Source of the DNA: Diplosphaera chodatii
Taxonomy: Eukaryota > Chlorophyta > Trebouxiophyceae > Prasiolales > Stichococcaceae
DNA length: 64,000 bases
Direction: 5' to 3'
Assembly: GCA_032358165.1 (NCBI GenBank)
Contig: JAALGY010000044.1
Location: 1 to 64,000 of the forward strand
Below the pieces are notes generated by a model. That model saw only the letters and a program-made list of their open reading frames with translations. It did not search any database and was not told the origin of the DNA. The stretch's first letter is position 1; every line of letters starts with the position of its first letter. Of this stretch, positions 12,832 through 25,000 are shown one piece after another. The position numbers and the translations under genes are program-made.

Positions 12832-13808
12832 ATGGCAACCGCAGCCAGTGCCAGTGTCGCAGCCAAGGTGCAGTACAAGCTGCAGTGCAGGGACTGCAAA
12901 GCACTGTTCGCGGTCAGCAACTCGACGAGACCAGCTCAAGATCACGGGGAAGTCTGCAAGGTTAGCACCGTCAGCAAGTCGAAATCGATGTTGAAACGGA
13001 TGCACGTTGCCTGCATCGGGACATCCGTTTTGCCCAACATCGTGATCTCCTACCATGCTACCATACACCCTTGCTGAATGATATGATTGTAACGACCCAG
13101 GTCAAGGTTCCAACTTTGGCCTGACTGCAGGGCGTGAAGCGTAAGCGGTCACATGACAGTCCTTGCAGTTGTTTGCCACAACACAGAAGTGAGTGCAATG
13201 CGCAGGCTTCGTGTGCTGCGTCAAGTCAGCTGTGAAGTGGTAGCATTATAGCTGGTGGCCAAGGCAGCGCTGGGTGTCGACTGCAGCGCCATGCAACGTG
13301 TCCAACGATTGCCTCTTACAATGCACAGGGGCGCCAGGAGAAGGGGCGGTCAGCTCTTGCACCTGTGTAGGGTTGGCTGGCCGTCTGGGAGGTCAGTAAG
13401 TCCGGCAACTTCCCGCTGTGAAGCGCGGTGGTGGTGCCATGAGCCTGCACGCTACGTCCTGCAGCTCACAGAAGAACTGGAGCCTGTGGCGGTGGGTGGC
13501 ACGCGCCACTCGTGCCCGCCTGCACATCTCCGATATGAGTTTTGAGGCGCACATCGTCTAACCATGCTGCAGCGCATGTGCCGCATGCCTGCTTTCGATG
13601 TTATGCATGGTTATCAGCCTCATGATGTCGTTTTGTGCTGCAGATGGAGAAGATGGTGCTGGTGCGATCCATCACCATCCGCAACAGCAATCAGACAACC
13701 GACTGCAAACAGGATGAGCTGGCAGACTTGTGCGCTGCTGCCGAGGAGGAAGAGGAGGCAGCAGTCGAGGCCGCAACAGCTGCGGATTTGGCCAGCGATG
13801 ATGAGTGA
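12832..13808 (+). CDS. BED-type zinc-finger protein, possibly an internally deleted hAT transposase
   Basis: A chain of five exons fits in phase: 12832-12960, 13131-13188, 13252-13364, about 13465-13491, and 13644-13808. The first exon starts MATAASASVAAK and contains YKLQCRDCKALF followed by TRPAQDHGEVC, the C-x2-C ... H-x4-C spacing of a BED finger. The second exon opens with the basic stretch GVKRKR. The last exon reads EKMVLVRS, resembling the extreme C-terminus of hAT transposases, then an acidic tail ending ASDDE and a TGA stop. The whole protein would be only about 160 residues, so the catalytic hAT core is absent. This points to a non-autonomous remnant or a small domesticated DNA-binding protein. 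Which of these it is, and exon 4 itself, remain uncertain. Confidence 0.4.
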
Positions 13809-14018
13809 AGCATTGGTGACTGCTGCTGCTGTCGCAACATTGCGCAGCAGTTTTGTGCCGTCAAGGCTTCATAAGGTGATCAGGAATGGCAACTGTGACA
13901 GGTTTCTGGCTCACAGCTGTATATATTGTAAGCAGACAACACACTTTGGCATGATGCTGGACTCTGGGGGTAGCAGAGCAAACTCAGCTGTCACTCTTGA
14001 AGCACGTGCCAACTCGAA

Positions 14019-17000
14019 CTATGGATCATCGATTGAGGCAGCATTGGCGAGTAGTGGCAACAATGCATCCCGATACATCTGCGGCCACTTTGTATTGCCG
14101 CCCAGCACGATCGATGGCAAACTGTTGCCACGCCCATAGGTTTCAAGGTTGGCAAGAGGTAGTGGCCACACCCCAGCGCCTGCGCATAACCACGGCGTCA
14201 CTGCACAGCATTACTGTGGAGTAACTGCAGCGCAATTTGTTACTGCGCCATTTCCTGCTGCCATCCCAAAGCTTGAATACCATAGCCGAGAAAGGTGTAC
14301 CATCAGAGGAACGCAAACCTCGCATGGAAACAGAGGTGCTGGGCACCCATGGCTGGCCTGCCTCGAAGTGCAGCTCCTTATACCAGGCATTTGATGGGAG
14401 CAGGCCACCACCCCTCTCCTTGAAGCTCCTCATGTCTTCAATGCTGTCTATGATGACCACGCAACCTCTCGCCGGTCCCTCACTGGCGCCCTTAACTGCA
14501 TGTGAACCACTTACACATGCCATCCAGCACAAATGTGCGAAACAAGCAAATGTATGTTATGTGATGCAAGAACCACACACGATCTTTGCACAGCTTCCAG
14601 CATTGCCGCGTAACACATGCCTCTTTCCCCGCTGGACTAGGACTGAGACTACAGCACATGTTTGCCAGCCTGCAGGGCTGTTCACTGTAACATGCTGCTG
14701 TTGGCTGGACACATTTTGATAAAGATATTGCCTTGATGTGCAATTTGACAGCGGCGACTGTTAGCAGATGGCCACTGACATCGAAGCAGCTCACAACAAC
14801 CATTTGCGGCATCAGTACTCACAGCGGGTCTGACCCTGCACAATTTGGACCTCACCTGGGGGTTTGATGCTCTCTGACTGTGCAAGCGCGAAATAGCTTG
14901 GTGCGCTCCAGCACAGTTCTGAGGACCCCGTTGGCAGCTTGGCAACAACCAAGCCCATGCCATTTACTTCCCTGCCGTTGCCCTGCAGCCGCTTCAGCGG
15001 GCTGCTCTTCCCAGAGACGAACCATGCAACTCCCTGTGACAGCATGATAAGCTCACATCAGCATCTGAACCATACAGCTGAGACACCGTCGGCACCCCTT
15101 TCGCCACTTCAACAAAGCATCGAGGCTCAAGAAAGTGCAGCCGACAGGCGCAGTTTACGATCCTTCTGTATAGATAGATGAACCCATATAGATAGATGAA
15201 CCCACAGAGACAAGTCTGCACTCAGGATGCAGCCCTACCGCTGACAGTATTCTTCCCGGTGTTGGTCAACAGAGGCCACCGTGGAGGATCGTATCCAACC
15301 GCGTTATGAAGCATACACCAACACTTTCTTGCAGCCGCTTCATCAAAACAGCGCAATGCAGGTGAGCCATGCACCTGTGCAGCCTTCAGCTGCTGAAGTG
15401 GCAGCTTGAAGTTGAAATCAGCCAGGAATTCGTCCAGTAGTGCCTTGTAGTGGTGCGAGAGCTCCTCTGTTAGAGCATTTGATTTAGTGAGGCTCATTGC
15501 GGCAAAACCCTTCCGCACCTGTCGCTCAAAACTCTGCATGGCAAACCGCACTTCGGGTTCAGAGCCTCACTGTGCGGACCATCAACTCTAAACATCCAGG
15601 CACAGGCGACAAGACAAATGCCAGTGCCAAGGGCCAAGGGGGTGCACAACTGGTTGGGCAGACCATGCCATGTATCGGCACAAGCAGCCACAGCAGTACA
15701 TGGCACACTGATGGCTCGAAGCACTGCTGTTGCAAGCAAGGGGCTGAGTCAGCCGCTGTGCTTTCAGGCCGCACCTCCGCCGAGTCCTGGTATGGGCCGC
15801 GGTTTGCGCTGGCCACCTCATCTGTCACTGCCACTGTGCTGCAATCCGACCCCTGTCGCGATGGCGGTGCTGATATTGCGTGCTGCACAAGCAGAAGGAC
15901 AAGGTTTGACTGCAGCCTGGCAGCAGCATACAGAGCGTTCATGTCAATTATGGATGACAACGCAGATGTTCGGGTTGTCTGCATTGACCTCAGGGGCGGG
16001 GGGGCCCTCGAGCCCTGCATCAATTCTAAGCAGGCACTCTGCAATCGTGGGCGAATTTAGGCCCTGTTAAGGGTGACGGCTACGCACCTGGGTCACAGAC
16101 TCATTGTCAGGAACATCAGTGACGTAGCCAGCTATGTTGTGGGCTGCTGCTGCCCCTGGCAAGCCTGCCAACAGCTGATGCCGGTGTGATACACACGCAG
16201 CTGCTGCACATTGCCTGCCAAATGCCGAGGCAGCCTGCTCGCCACATATGACATTCGTTGGCATAGCTTCTGCTTCAGCGGCTTGACTCCTGCTGCTGCC
16301 GGCATAGCCGCAGTCAATGTCGAAGGCACATAGGCGGAATTGGCCGCTGACCACTTGTAGCTTCCATCTTTCAGTCTTGCTGTGCTTTGGCGCCGCAAAG
16401 ACTATCTTGTTTGCCTGCAAAAAAGACGAGTGACATGTGGTTCTTAAGGTGCATTCAGAGCCTGTTCTGGTTTGCATGGGGTCACGGCCACATGCAACGC
16501 AACAAAGCAGTGTCAAACATGCTCTGACAGCGCATAGCAGAATAACAATAGCAACATCAAGCAGTGCATACTGCTGAAAAATGAGCAGAACGACCCACCG
16601 CCAATCTTTGAAGAATGGGCAGTTGCAGCCGGTTGCCACTATCACGTAGGTGGTACAGCTCCATGTGATCCCCAAAATCAGCGCCTTCAAGAAGAATGCA
16701 TTGCACTGCAAGGAAGCAATTGCAAGACTTGTGGGCACCAAGCCGAGGTGGACTTCGGATGACCACATTTGCAGCCCCTGTACGGCATTGGCAGTAGATC
16801 AGCCAAAAAGGTAACATGCCGGGCAAGCCAGCATGTGCAAGCTGAGCAACAAACTGCAGGGCAACTCTACAACGAGCGTTGTGGTACAACAGCAAGCCCA
16901 TCAGCACTAGCTGCTCAGAGTATAAAGGATATTGTTTCTGGTGTGGAGGTGCTTGATGTGCCATGAAAATACTTGCCACCAGAATGGACACAGGCAAATC

Positions 17001-18161
17001 TCTTGACAATCGGAACTGGCGTGTCTGCCACCTCTCTGCACACCCGGCCCTCCTTCAGACGCCAGAGGTTCTTGCCGCCAGTGTGCACGACCTGCAGGCA
17101 CAAGCAACGAGTGCTAGATGTGCATGCCGGGTATAAGATGGAATTGCGTCAAAGGCAATAGTGCCCAATGCGCAGCTGCGCAAGGCAACCACGGCCTGGC
17201 TGCACTGTGGCAAGCAGTCACACACATATATCGCAAGACAAAACTCGTTGCCTCAGATGGAGCTCACCAGCTCGTGGGCTACATCTTGTTTGCCAAGCTC
17301 CGCCACAAGCTTTCGGGCGAACTCTGCTGTGAGCTGCATTCAAGCAGTCAACATGCAAGCGCTGTCAGTATGTCGTTGCCCGCTGTATGTCCACTTGGTA
17401 CATACACCAATTCACGCCCTGGACAAACATGGAGCATGCGTGCAGCAGAATGCACGACCATGTAAGAGCACCAACATAACATGCGAGACTATAGGAACTG
17501 TTGCACAGTGACATGGCACGCGGCTGCACCAACCGTCAGCACCTCCTCTGTCTCATCTAGAGTTGGTGCAGCCGCGTCCTCGGGATGAAAATACCACCAT
17601 GGAACAACATCGACTTCTGGAACACGCTCAGCCATGTTGTGCGTCAGAAAGGTCCTGCAGTCGTCTAGCTCGTATGTTGCTGTTCCAGTCATCAGGCACT
17701 ATGCATGGCGGCCGGCATTTTCGACCTGCACTGCCTCGGGAGAATACAGCGCAGAGTGAGACACCTCCACATGCAGGTGATTGCAGAACCTTCTGCTGAA
17801 GATGCAATTGGCTGCAACCGAGTGAGTGTACACCAAAGGGGCCCGGCTGTCACATGACACGTAACATTTCTTTCCCAGCTGCTTGTGCATGTGCCTCACA
17901 TTTTGGGCGCTTGCTGGAATGCGCGCTGCAAAACATCGAGTGCGGGGACAGCTTGAGGCGCCAGAGATGCTTTAATACATGGCCGTATGTTTGACTTTGA
18001 TCATGCAACGGACGAGCATGGCACCTGTCCTGATTTTGCCTATTGGTCGTCACGCTGGCGTTGGGGACCTCCAGTCCCGCCGTTACAGCGATTGATGAGC
18101 CCTTCACTATGACAAGGCTGAACTCAGTCGTGACTGCCTGCAGACAGACACATTCAGACAC
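14019..18161 (-). CDS. unrecognised multi-exon protein
   Basis: I do not recognise this gene. Read on the minus strand, it shows a series of protein-like segments separated by introns. In order they are TEFSLVIVKGSSIAVTAGLE (about 18.13 kb), a 17692-17510 exon with DVVPWWYFHPED, LTAEFARKLVAELGKQDVA (17.33-17.27 kb), REVADTPVPIVKRFACVH (about 17.04 kb), ILLEGADFGDHMELYHLRDS (about 16.7 kb), KLQVVSGQFRLCAFDIDCGY (16.4-16.3 kb), an exon around 15.54-15.25 kb with LLDEFLADFNFKLPLQQL, GMGLVVAKLPTGSSELCW (about 14.95 kb), GCVVIIDSIEDMRSF and WYKELHFEAGQPWVPS (14.5-14.3 kb), and a last exon ending NAASIDDP with TAG at 14019-14021. Composition and spacing argue for one real gene of over 800 residues. 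Its start is not fixed, and it could be two genes. Confidence 0.45.
15169..15204. repeat. 18-bp tandem duplication
   Basis: The unit TATAGATAGATGAACCCA occurs twice without a gap. It lies in a presumed intron of the minus-strand gene and probably reflects slippage. Confidence 0.9.
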
Positions 18162-19034
18162 TGAACAGCAAAGGAGGGGACAGCTGGTACAATGCCTGGA
18201 GCCACAACCGTGCCAAGCTGATGAGAAGGCTAAATCATGTGCCTGCTGCCAATCCAGAGCCCCGCGCTAACTCGGTGTCTGCGAGACTGCAGCATCGTCC
18301 TCTGGCTCAGCACCAAGCTATTCACTCAGCTACTGGGACAGAGTGCCAGGATGCACTTGTTGACAACAGGCTTCTGCATTGCCAGGAAACACGGCGAACG
18401 TACCAATGCTTCATAGTCCAGGAAGTGTTGCGCGCAACGCAGCTGCCCAAGGTGCGTAGGTGTCCCTGACAGCTGCAATTTTAAGCGCGACACTGATTCG
18501 ACGCAAAGCGCCCTGACTAGGGCCCAGCTAGAAGAAGACCCCCATGGGTTTTAGGGAAGGACGGCTGACTACTTGACGGTGTGCCCGCCGTCTTTCCGTC
18601 GCCCAGTTCTGCGTAACGCGGACTGTCGACCAGTGTGTCAGTTGTCAGGACTCTCGGCGTCTCAGGTGTCAGCGGCTCAGTTTCAACAGTCAGTCAGGGT
18701 CGATAACGCGGGACAGTCTTGACCAGTGCTAGCGCTTGAACTACTAGGCTAATCTGTTTTGTTTCAAATATACTTAGATGGGCTTAGTAGTTTAAGCGCG
18801 CTAAACTGAGTAGGGTGCCCTGTTGGATGATTGTGCAGCATTGCAGTCAGCACAGCCACATGTTGTGACCGCGACCCTTCACATCAAAACCCATTTGAGT
18901 AGTCGGAGCTCTTGGGTTTGTTGACTTTGCTCCTTGGACAGCGTCACCAGTGGCTTTCAGCCGAAGTAGAGGGAGTCTGTGCGTGGCACTTGCCGGGTGA
19001 CCCCAACCGGCACTGCGACTGAGTGCTCCGCAAG
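18162..19034. other. intergenic region, presumed 5' flank of the gene starting at 19035
   Basis: No open frame here looks coding. The gene on the left runs leftward and the one on the right runs rightward, so the stretch probably holds two divergent promoters and 5' leaders. No TATA box or other element could be assigned with confidence. Confidence 0.4.
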
Positions 19035-22000
19035 ATGGATACCCTCGTCATTCTGGTGAGGACAACTGCTGCACTACTGGCAGCCGTCATCGTGTATGCC
19101 GAAGCTCAATTCGCACGACCAAGTGTGGTGGAGTGCAGGTGGCATACATCGCGACCAATGCCACGAAGATTCGATTGACGCAATTCATACCGTTCACTGT
19201 CTCATTGAGTGAAATCAGTAGCATCAGCAGCCTTGAGGGGGCACTGTGCCGCTGGTTTAACAAGAAGCTGGACATGACACTAAGCACGATACGCCTCATG
19301 GAGGTTGTGGGCACTCCTGGCGCGCAGCGTATCGTCGAGTACGGGGACCAGAAGCAGGCCTTCTCGCTGATCAGCCTGCACGGGCCAAACCCGTTGTTGA
19401 TTGCACGGCAGAGTGAGTCCACGTGCGCAGAGTGCCATCCTGACTGCGGCCTTGTGCCCTTGCGTTGTCCATCATAGCGCGTATGTCAGGCGGACATCAT
19501 TTGTCAGAAGTCTACGTGAAGTTCTCGTAAGCTTCAGCGAGAAACCCTCAGCGGAATCGCTTGCAGGGCCCTGCGGCAATTGTGATGAGGAGCCTGACAT
19601 GTGCAAAGGAGAGAACTCCCGCGAGCTGAGGGGTATATGCCCTCGATGCCGCTCACTTAGGACACAAGAAGCTCGCAGAAAGCCAGAAAAGGATCGTGTG
19701 CAGCCACAGATCGGGAGGATGAACTTGTTGCTTGATTGCGAAGGCAAGACACCTCAGGTTAGTTGCTTGGGCAACAGTCCATCCTCTAACTGTCGCACAT
19801 GGTGGCTATTCACATAAAACCGTGATCAGCCTGCTGGCGACAAGTTGCTAGCGCAAGCACTAGCGTGCCAGATTGCTTCTCAACCACTGCTCAGCCCGAT
19901 CAGGCCCACTGCCTCCCCAACATGCGAATGAAGCCAAGAGATTGTGCTTGCGACTTTCCAGGACATACACCCTTTGGCAAATGTCATCAACCTAGGCAAT
20001 GGTGAAGGAATACTGCAGGCAAGCGGTGCCAGCAGCGCCAAATACTGTCATTGGTAACTGTAATGAAGCACAGGATTGTGAAAAGCTGATGATGAGCAAT
20101 GGACTTGGACTGATAGTCCTGCTATTCACGTTGTCGGTCATGGTGGGATTGATGATTGGTTTCAGGTCACTCAGGGAATATTGCGCTGTTGTAGCTTCTG
20201 CATCATGCGTCCGTCTCATGCGTGCAGTTCAGCGCAACCTCCGCTTCTGCATCCATGCAGCTGCCAGCCCCACATCCCGCAGCGACTAATGGTACCAGTG
20301 CACTCCCGGATGTCCAAGTGGCAACGGGAGTGGTGGCCAATCTTGGCGCGGCCCCTCCAGTCTATGCCGGCAGTTCTGCCATGCCTGGCAATCTTGATGG
20401 CGCACAGCAGGTTTGCACTCCTCATTTCGCGCAGTGCTTGGCTGACATCAGGTCGCTCAGATAAAAGCTTGCCTTCATGCTCGTCTTGCCAGTTGGAAGT
20501 TGGCTGTTTGGAAGCAGGTGCTTTGATGCTTGATTGGCTGCTGCGGGTGATGTCTGCAGGGTGTGCCTGCGCATCTTTCGATGTGGCTTCCGAGGGTGTA
20601 CCCAACGAAGCCGTGCGCCTTGCTCTTCTCATGTGCAGGTTCTAAGTGTGTTGCTCACCATCATGTTGATAATTGTTGTGTCATCATCATGATCATGCAT
20701 GCAGAGTCTCGGCGATGGCGGCGCACTGGTCCAGCTGCGCGATGCGCTCAGTTTGCGGCAATCGCCAGCAGTACTGGATTTGTCAGCTCCTCCCGGGAGC
20801 AGTGCTGACGACCAGCCGGCGTCTAAGGTTCAGACCGAGCAGCCTGGCGTGAGGTGTACGCCTGCATTGCGGCCTGACGGCAACGCTTCGGTGACATGAG
20901 CAGTAGTCCTTGCTGTGCAGGCGCTATGCAGGCTGTCCGTAGTGTCCAGCGCATAGTGCTATATGCAGCAATGCTCAGACACCAAGCCGGACACTGAGCA
21001 GCACATATCACTCAGCCCAGGCGCGCGAGCTGTGCGCCTCGTTTGTTCATGCAGGATGTGCAGCCTGTCAGACCCCGCAAGCGACGTGCAGGCCGTGCTC
21101 CGCCAGAAGATGGAGTTGAAGAGCCACAGGTGTTTTGGTGGACACGATTGTGCTATTTCTGAATGTGTCTATCCTCCACCTGCCCTCAGTCATCAATCTA
21201 CTCACCTACAATTAGCAGCCACGTCACTCGACTCAATCGTCCGTCATCTTGGTCGGCCGTGGCTAACAGGTCGCGGCATGCAATCAGCAGGCAGGCCATC
21301 AGATGGCTTCTCAGCCTCTGCACCTGTATTTGGTTTGCCAGTACGCTGTTTCATATGGAAGTGGCTCTGCAGCAGTACTACTCCGGCTCTGCTTCAACTG
21401 CACCCATAGCATGAGTCAATTTGTCGTTGACCTTTGCAGGATACGCAGCCTCTGACATACTCATTCAGCCGTGCCAGCAATGCACAGAATCAGGTGGGTG
21501 TTCTCAGACGACATCACCTGTGCAGAGTAGTAACATGGGTGCGCTGAGTGCTATGAAACTAAGGCTATTCTCTTTCACGGTTCTGATATCAGTCATGGCA
21601 GTGGTAGCTTGTCACTGATCTGAAAGTACCTTCTGCGTGTATCGAACACATCTTGCGCAACACTTCCTCAAGCCAGGTGGGCCGGTCGCTCAGCTGCTGC
21701 TGTGTGTATTGGCTTTGATGCAGGTGCTCCTCCCGCTTCCTGCGACCTGTGCTGGTGCCTGCGTGTCCGCGCATCCCAATGTGGCGCATGATGATGCTTT
21801 GGACGATTTTCAATTCCAGTTCCTGGAGCTTCCGGAGAATGAGTACTTGTCGATACTGGATGACATTGCTTCACCACAGGTATGCACCCCAACCGTTTGC
21901 AGGTCCCGGCACACTGGAGGTTGTTGCTCTACCCCTGCCTCAATGCATATGCTGTGTTGCCACTTTATGGATGCTCGTGACGAATCTATTGCACTGCTGC

Positions 22001-25000
22001 TGAGCGTTATGAGAATCTGATTTGAAAGTTCAGGGTGCCGCTGTGCATGAATCGGCAGGAGCTGTGCGCGTCACTTGATTGCGCACTGTGCTGAAGAATT
22101 TGGTGCGCTATAGGAGACACAGGCCGGACTCGGCCGCCAGGACAAACAGGCAAATGCTGCAGAGCTGCGTGTCCAGGTCCACACGCACTCTCTTCCTCCT
22201 GCTGCATCACTGCTGCTCTGTTGCATGTATCAGGCCAACTCACAGCCTGGTGCAAGTCATCCCACATGTGCATGACCTGCGTGTGTCGTGATGTCCCGTG
22301 CAGGACTGCTGGGACGGAGGCGCGACTCAGGACCCGCGCGCGCCCAGCTTGCTGCGACAGCCATCAGCCGTGGGACTGTCAGCTGCTCCGGGCAGCGGTG
22401 CTGTCCACCAGCCAACGTCTGAGGCGCAGGCCGAGCAATCAGGCGCGAGGTGTCCACACGCATTGCAGCCTGGTGGCAACGCTCAGGTGACGCGAGCAGC
22501 AGCCCTCACGGTGCAGCTTGTTCGTGGTGTTTGGCGGAAGTACTGTGCATGCAGCAATGCTCAGACACCGAGCCGGGCATCAAGCAGCACATATCGTTCA
22601 GCCCTCATACGTGGCGTGTGCGCCTCGTCGCATTCCTTGACAAAGTTGTGCAATTCCTGCACATGCCAGCCTCCTTCTGTCCTTAGTCACATGCCCAGCC
22701 TGCAATCGGCAGCCACATCACTTGAGCCAGTCTAGTCAGCGATGGGAGACAAGTGCGGCTCGGATGTTGCTGCATGCAACCAACTGGGCAGCCTCTCACA
22801 CGTCTTGCCACTACCTGCACTTTCTGTGTTTGTCGCTGCGGCACATCACTGATGTCATGGTGAACAATGAGTCAATGTGCATGAAGCATGCCTTGAAGCT
22901 GCAGGGTGGCATTTGTGCGCGCTTGTGATGCAGCAGGTGCAAACCTACGACTTGCCACCTGAAGTCGAGGCCCCTAGCGGGATGTCCTCCTTGGAGTTTC
23001 AGGGTGCACGTCACCAACTCTCCGACTTCAAGCCAATGTCGAACAGTCTCTTCGACCAACAAATGGCCGCATACGGACAGGCAATGCCAGGACCCGGCTG
23101 GAAACTGTGTACTCTGTGTATTGGGCCATGGCCTGGTCACTCCCTAGAGGATGCCGAAGTAAAAGCAATGATACGTGCCGCGTCAGCCAATTGGCCTGTC
23201 CTTGTGGGCGGGGACATCAGCGTCAGTAATTATTCAGGTGCAAGCCCTCAGCTCGGCTCTTGGTGAAGTTGCCAGCCGGTTGCGCAAACCGTCGGCAGGG
23301 GAGCTGGTGAGCACGTTGGCAGAGCTTGTGGCTGTGCTGCAGCAGGCGGCGGCGTCAGAGCAGATCAGCGCACGGCTGGCCAGCAAGGAGTGCGAACAAG
23401 CTGTTGGCGGTAACGCTAGCAGCCCCAGTGAGCACCCGTGTTCACCCGCCGCCTGTACAGGGTGATGGTCGGGGTGCAGCAGTGGGACGGACTGGCGGCA
23501 TGTTCAGAGGCGCACCAGAAGCAGATGGCATGGCTAGCAGAGCTCCAATGCCGTGCTTCAACGATCGCATTGTATCATGGCGCGAGTTAGTGAGCACTGC
23601 CACCACTACGGTGCAGCTCAATAGTGATCTGTTGCCCCAACTGTGCATGAACACCCTACGTTGGGCGATGGCGAGCCGCAAGGCTTTAAAACTGAGATGC
23701 CTAGAAGGGATGGTACAAGTGCAATATTTGTTGACGGCTCAACTCATGCAGCAGGGTGTTTGCCCGGCCCCAGTGCCTCACACATGTCTGGCAGTGGACT
23801 TGCACAAGCTTGCAATAAGGTAACCTGTCGGATAAATAATGGATGTACGACCTGCTGTCCGGCCATGCACAGCTGCGGGACTGCTTGCAAGAGGGCAGCA
23901 TACTGCTGGCCGAGCTGATGCACCTGCCTTATCGAAAGCAGTACACAGCGGCTGTTCATGCCCCTGGATCTGGCCACATGACAGCAGTAAGAGGGTCAGC
24001 ATCAGCCACGCTGACCAGCACGATATGCAAGCAGCCGTGTAACAATATAATTATGCAAGACGGCTGGAGCTTGCCTCGGCAGAGCTCTGAAGCTGCTGTG
24101 CCGGAGGGTGTTGCGCCTGATTCACGCATTGGTGTGTGCAGTCGTGGCAGCAGCCGGTGCCACCAATTCGCCATCATATATCCACACAGCCATGCCAATG
24201 CCTCAACCTCAACAGCCCAAGACACGATGATGTTCTGCTGTACATGTTTTGACAGAGGACTCTCCAAGACGATCACGAGGTTTCCCTACTTGTCAACTTA
24301 GGAGTGGTCGCTACAGGTACCAGCATACAGGCAGAATTACAGTAAGAACGACAGGCACAAAGGGCAGAATCCAGTGAAGCTTTGCACCTTGCTCAGCAGA
24401 AATACCAGCCCGCAACTCGCAACATGTAGCTTGTTTGAGGCTGTGCCTTGTCACAAATGTAAAGTTGCATGCATAGGACCGTTCGTGGGTGTGCTCGAGC
24501 GCCCAGTGCCTCAGCGAGCTGTTGTTCACATCGTCTCCACGTGTTGACAGACCCACACAGGCCAGGAATTGGACCCAAGCAAAGATCGTGGAGTACATAC
24601 GCAACAAGCTCAGCATCGTGAAAGACTGGATTGCAAAGTTTAAGGAATTTGATGGCGAGCTGGTCCTGATCATCACTCGGCCCCACGAGCCTGACTCACC
24701 TGAATACGATGTGAACGAGCTGCTAAGTGATAATGGCCAGCGAATAGCCGGACGTAGATGTGGGTGTGCTGCTGCCTTCGGTCATTAACAGAAACCGCAT
24801 TAGTGGGCTGCTCAGACCACAGCTTCGGCGCAGCCTTCCGCAGCTGGGTGCTGAGCTCCTGCAGAACTTCGTGTACAAGCTGCTCAACACTGTGATCCCA
24901 GGGCGCAAGGGCCACGTGGGGGACTGACAGGGCAGCAAGGGCAGCAGCAGCCAGCGGCCAGCCCTCAGCACTCATTGCTGGTGACAGACAAGCTGCTGGT

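Noticed and set aside
12166..18200. Possible N-terminal exons of POLD1 displaced beyond the KDZ element
   Set aside because: None of the minus-strand segments there contains DIECAG, the exonuclease II/III motifs or other polymerase delta signatures.
20000..20220. Plus-strand frame with a strongly hydrophobic segment (about 20101-20165) as a membrane protein
   Set aside because: The flanking exon ending GNGEGILQ and a good GCAG acceptor downstream place it in an intron. No second membrane segment supports it.
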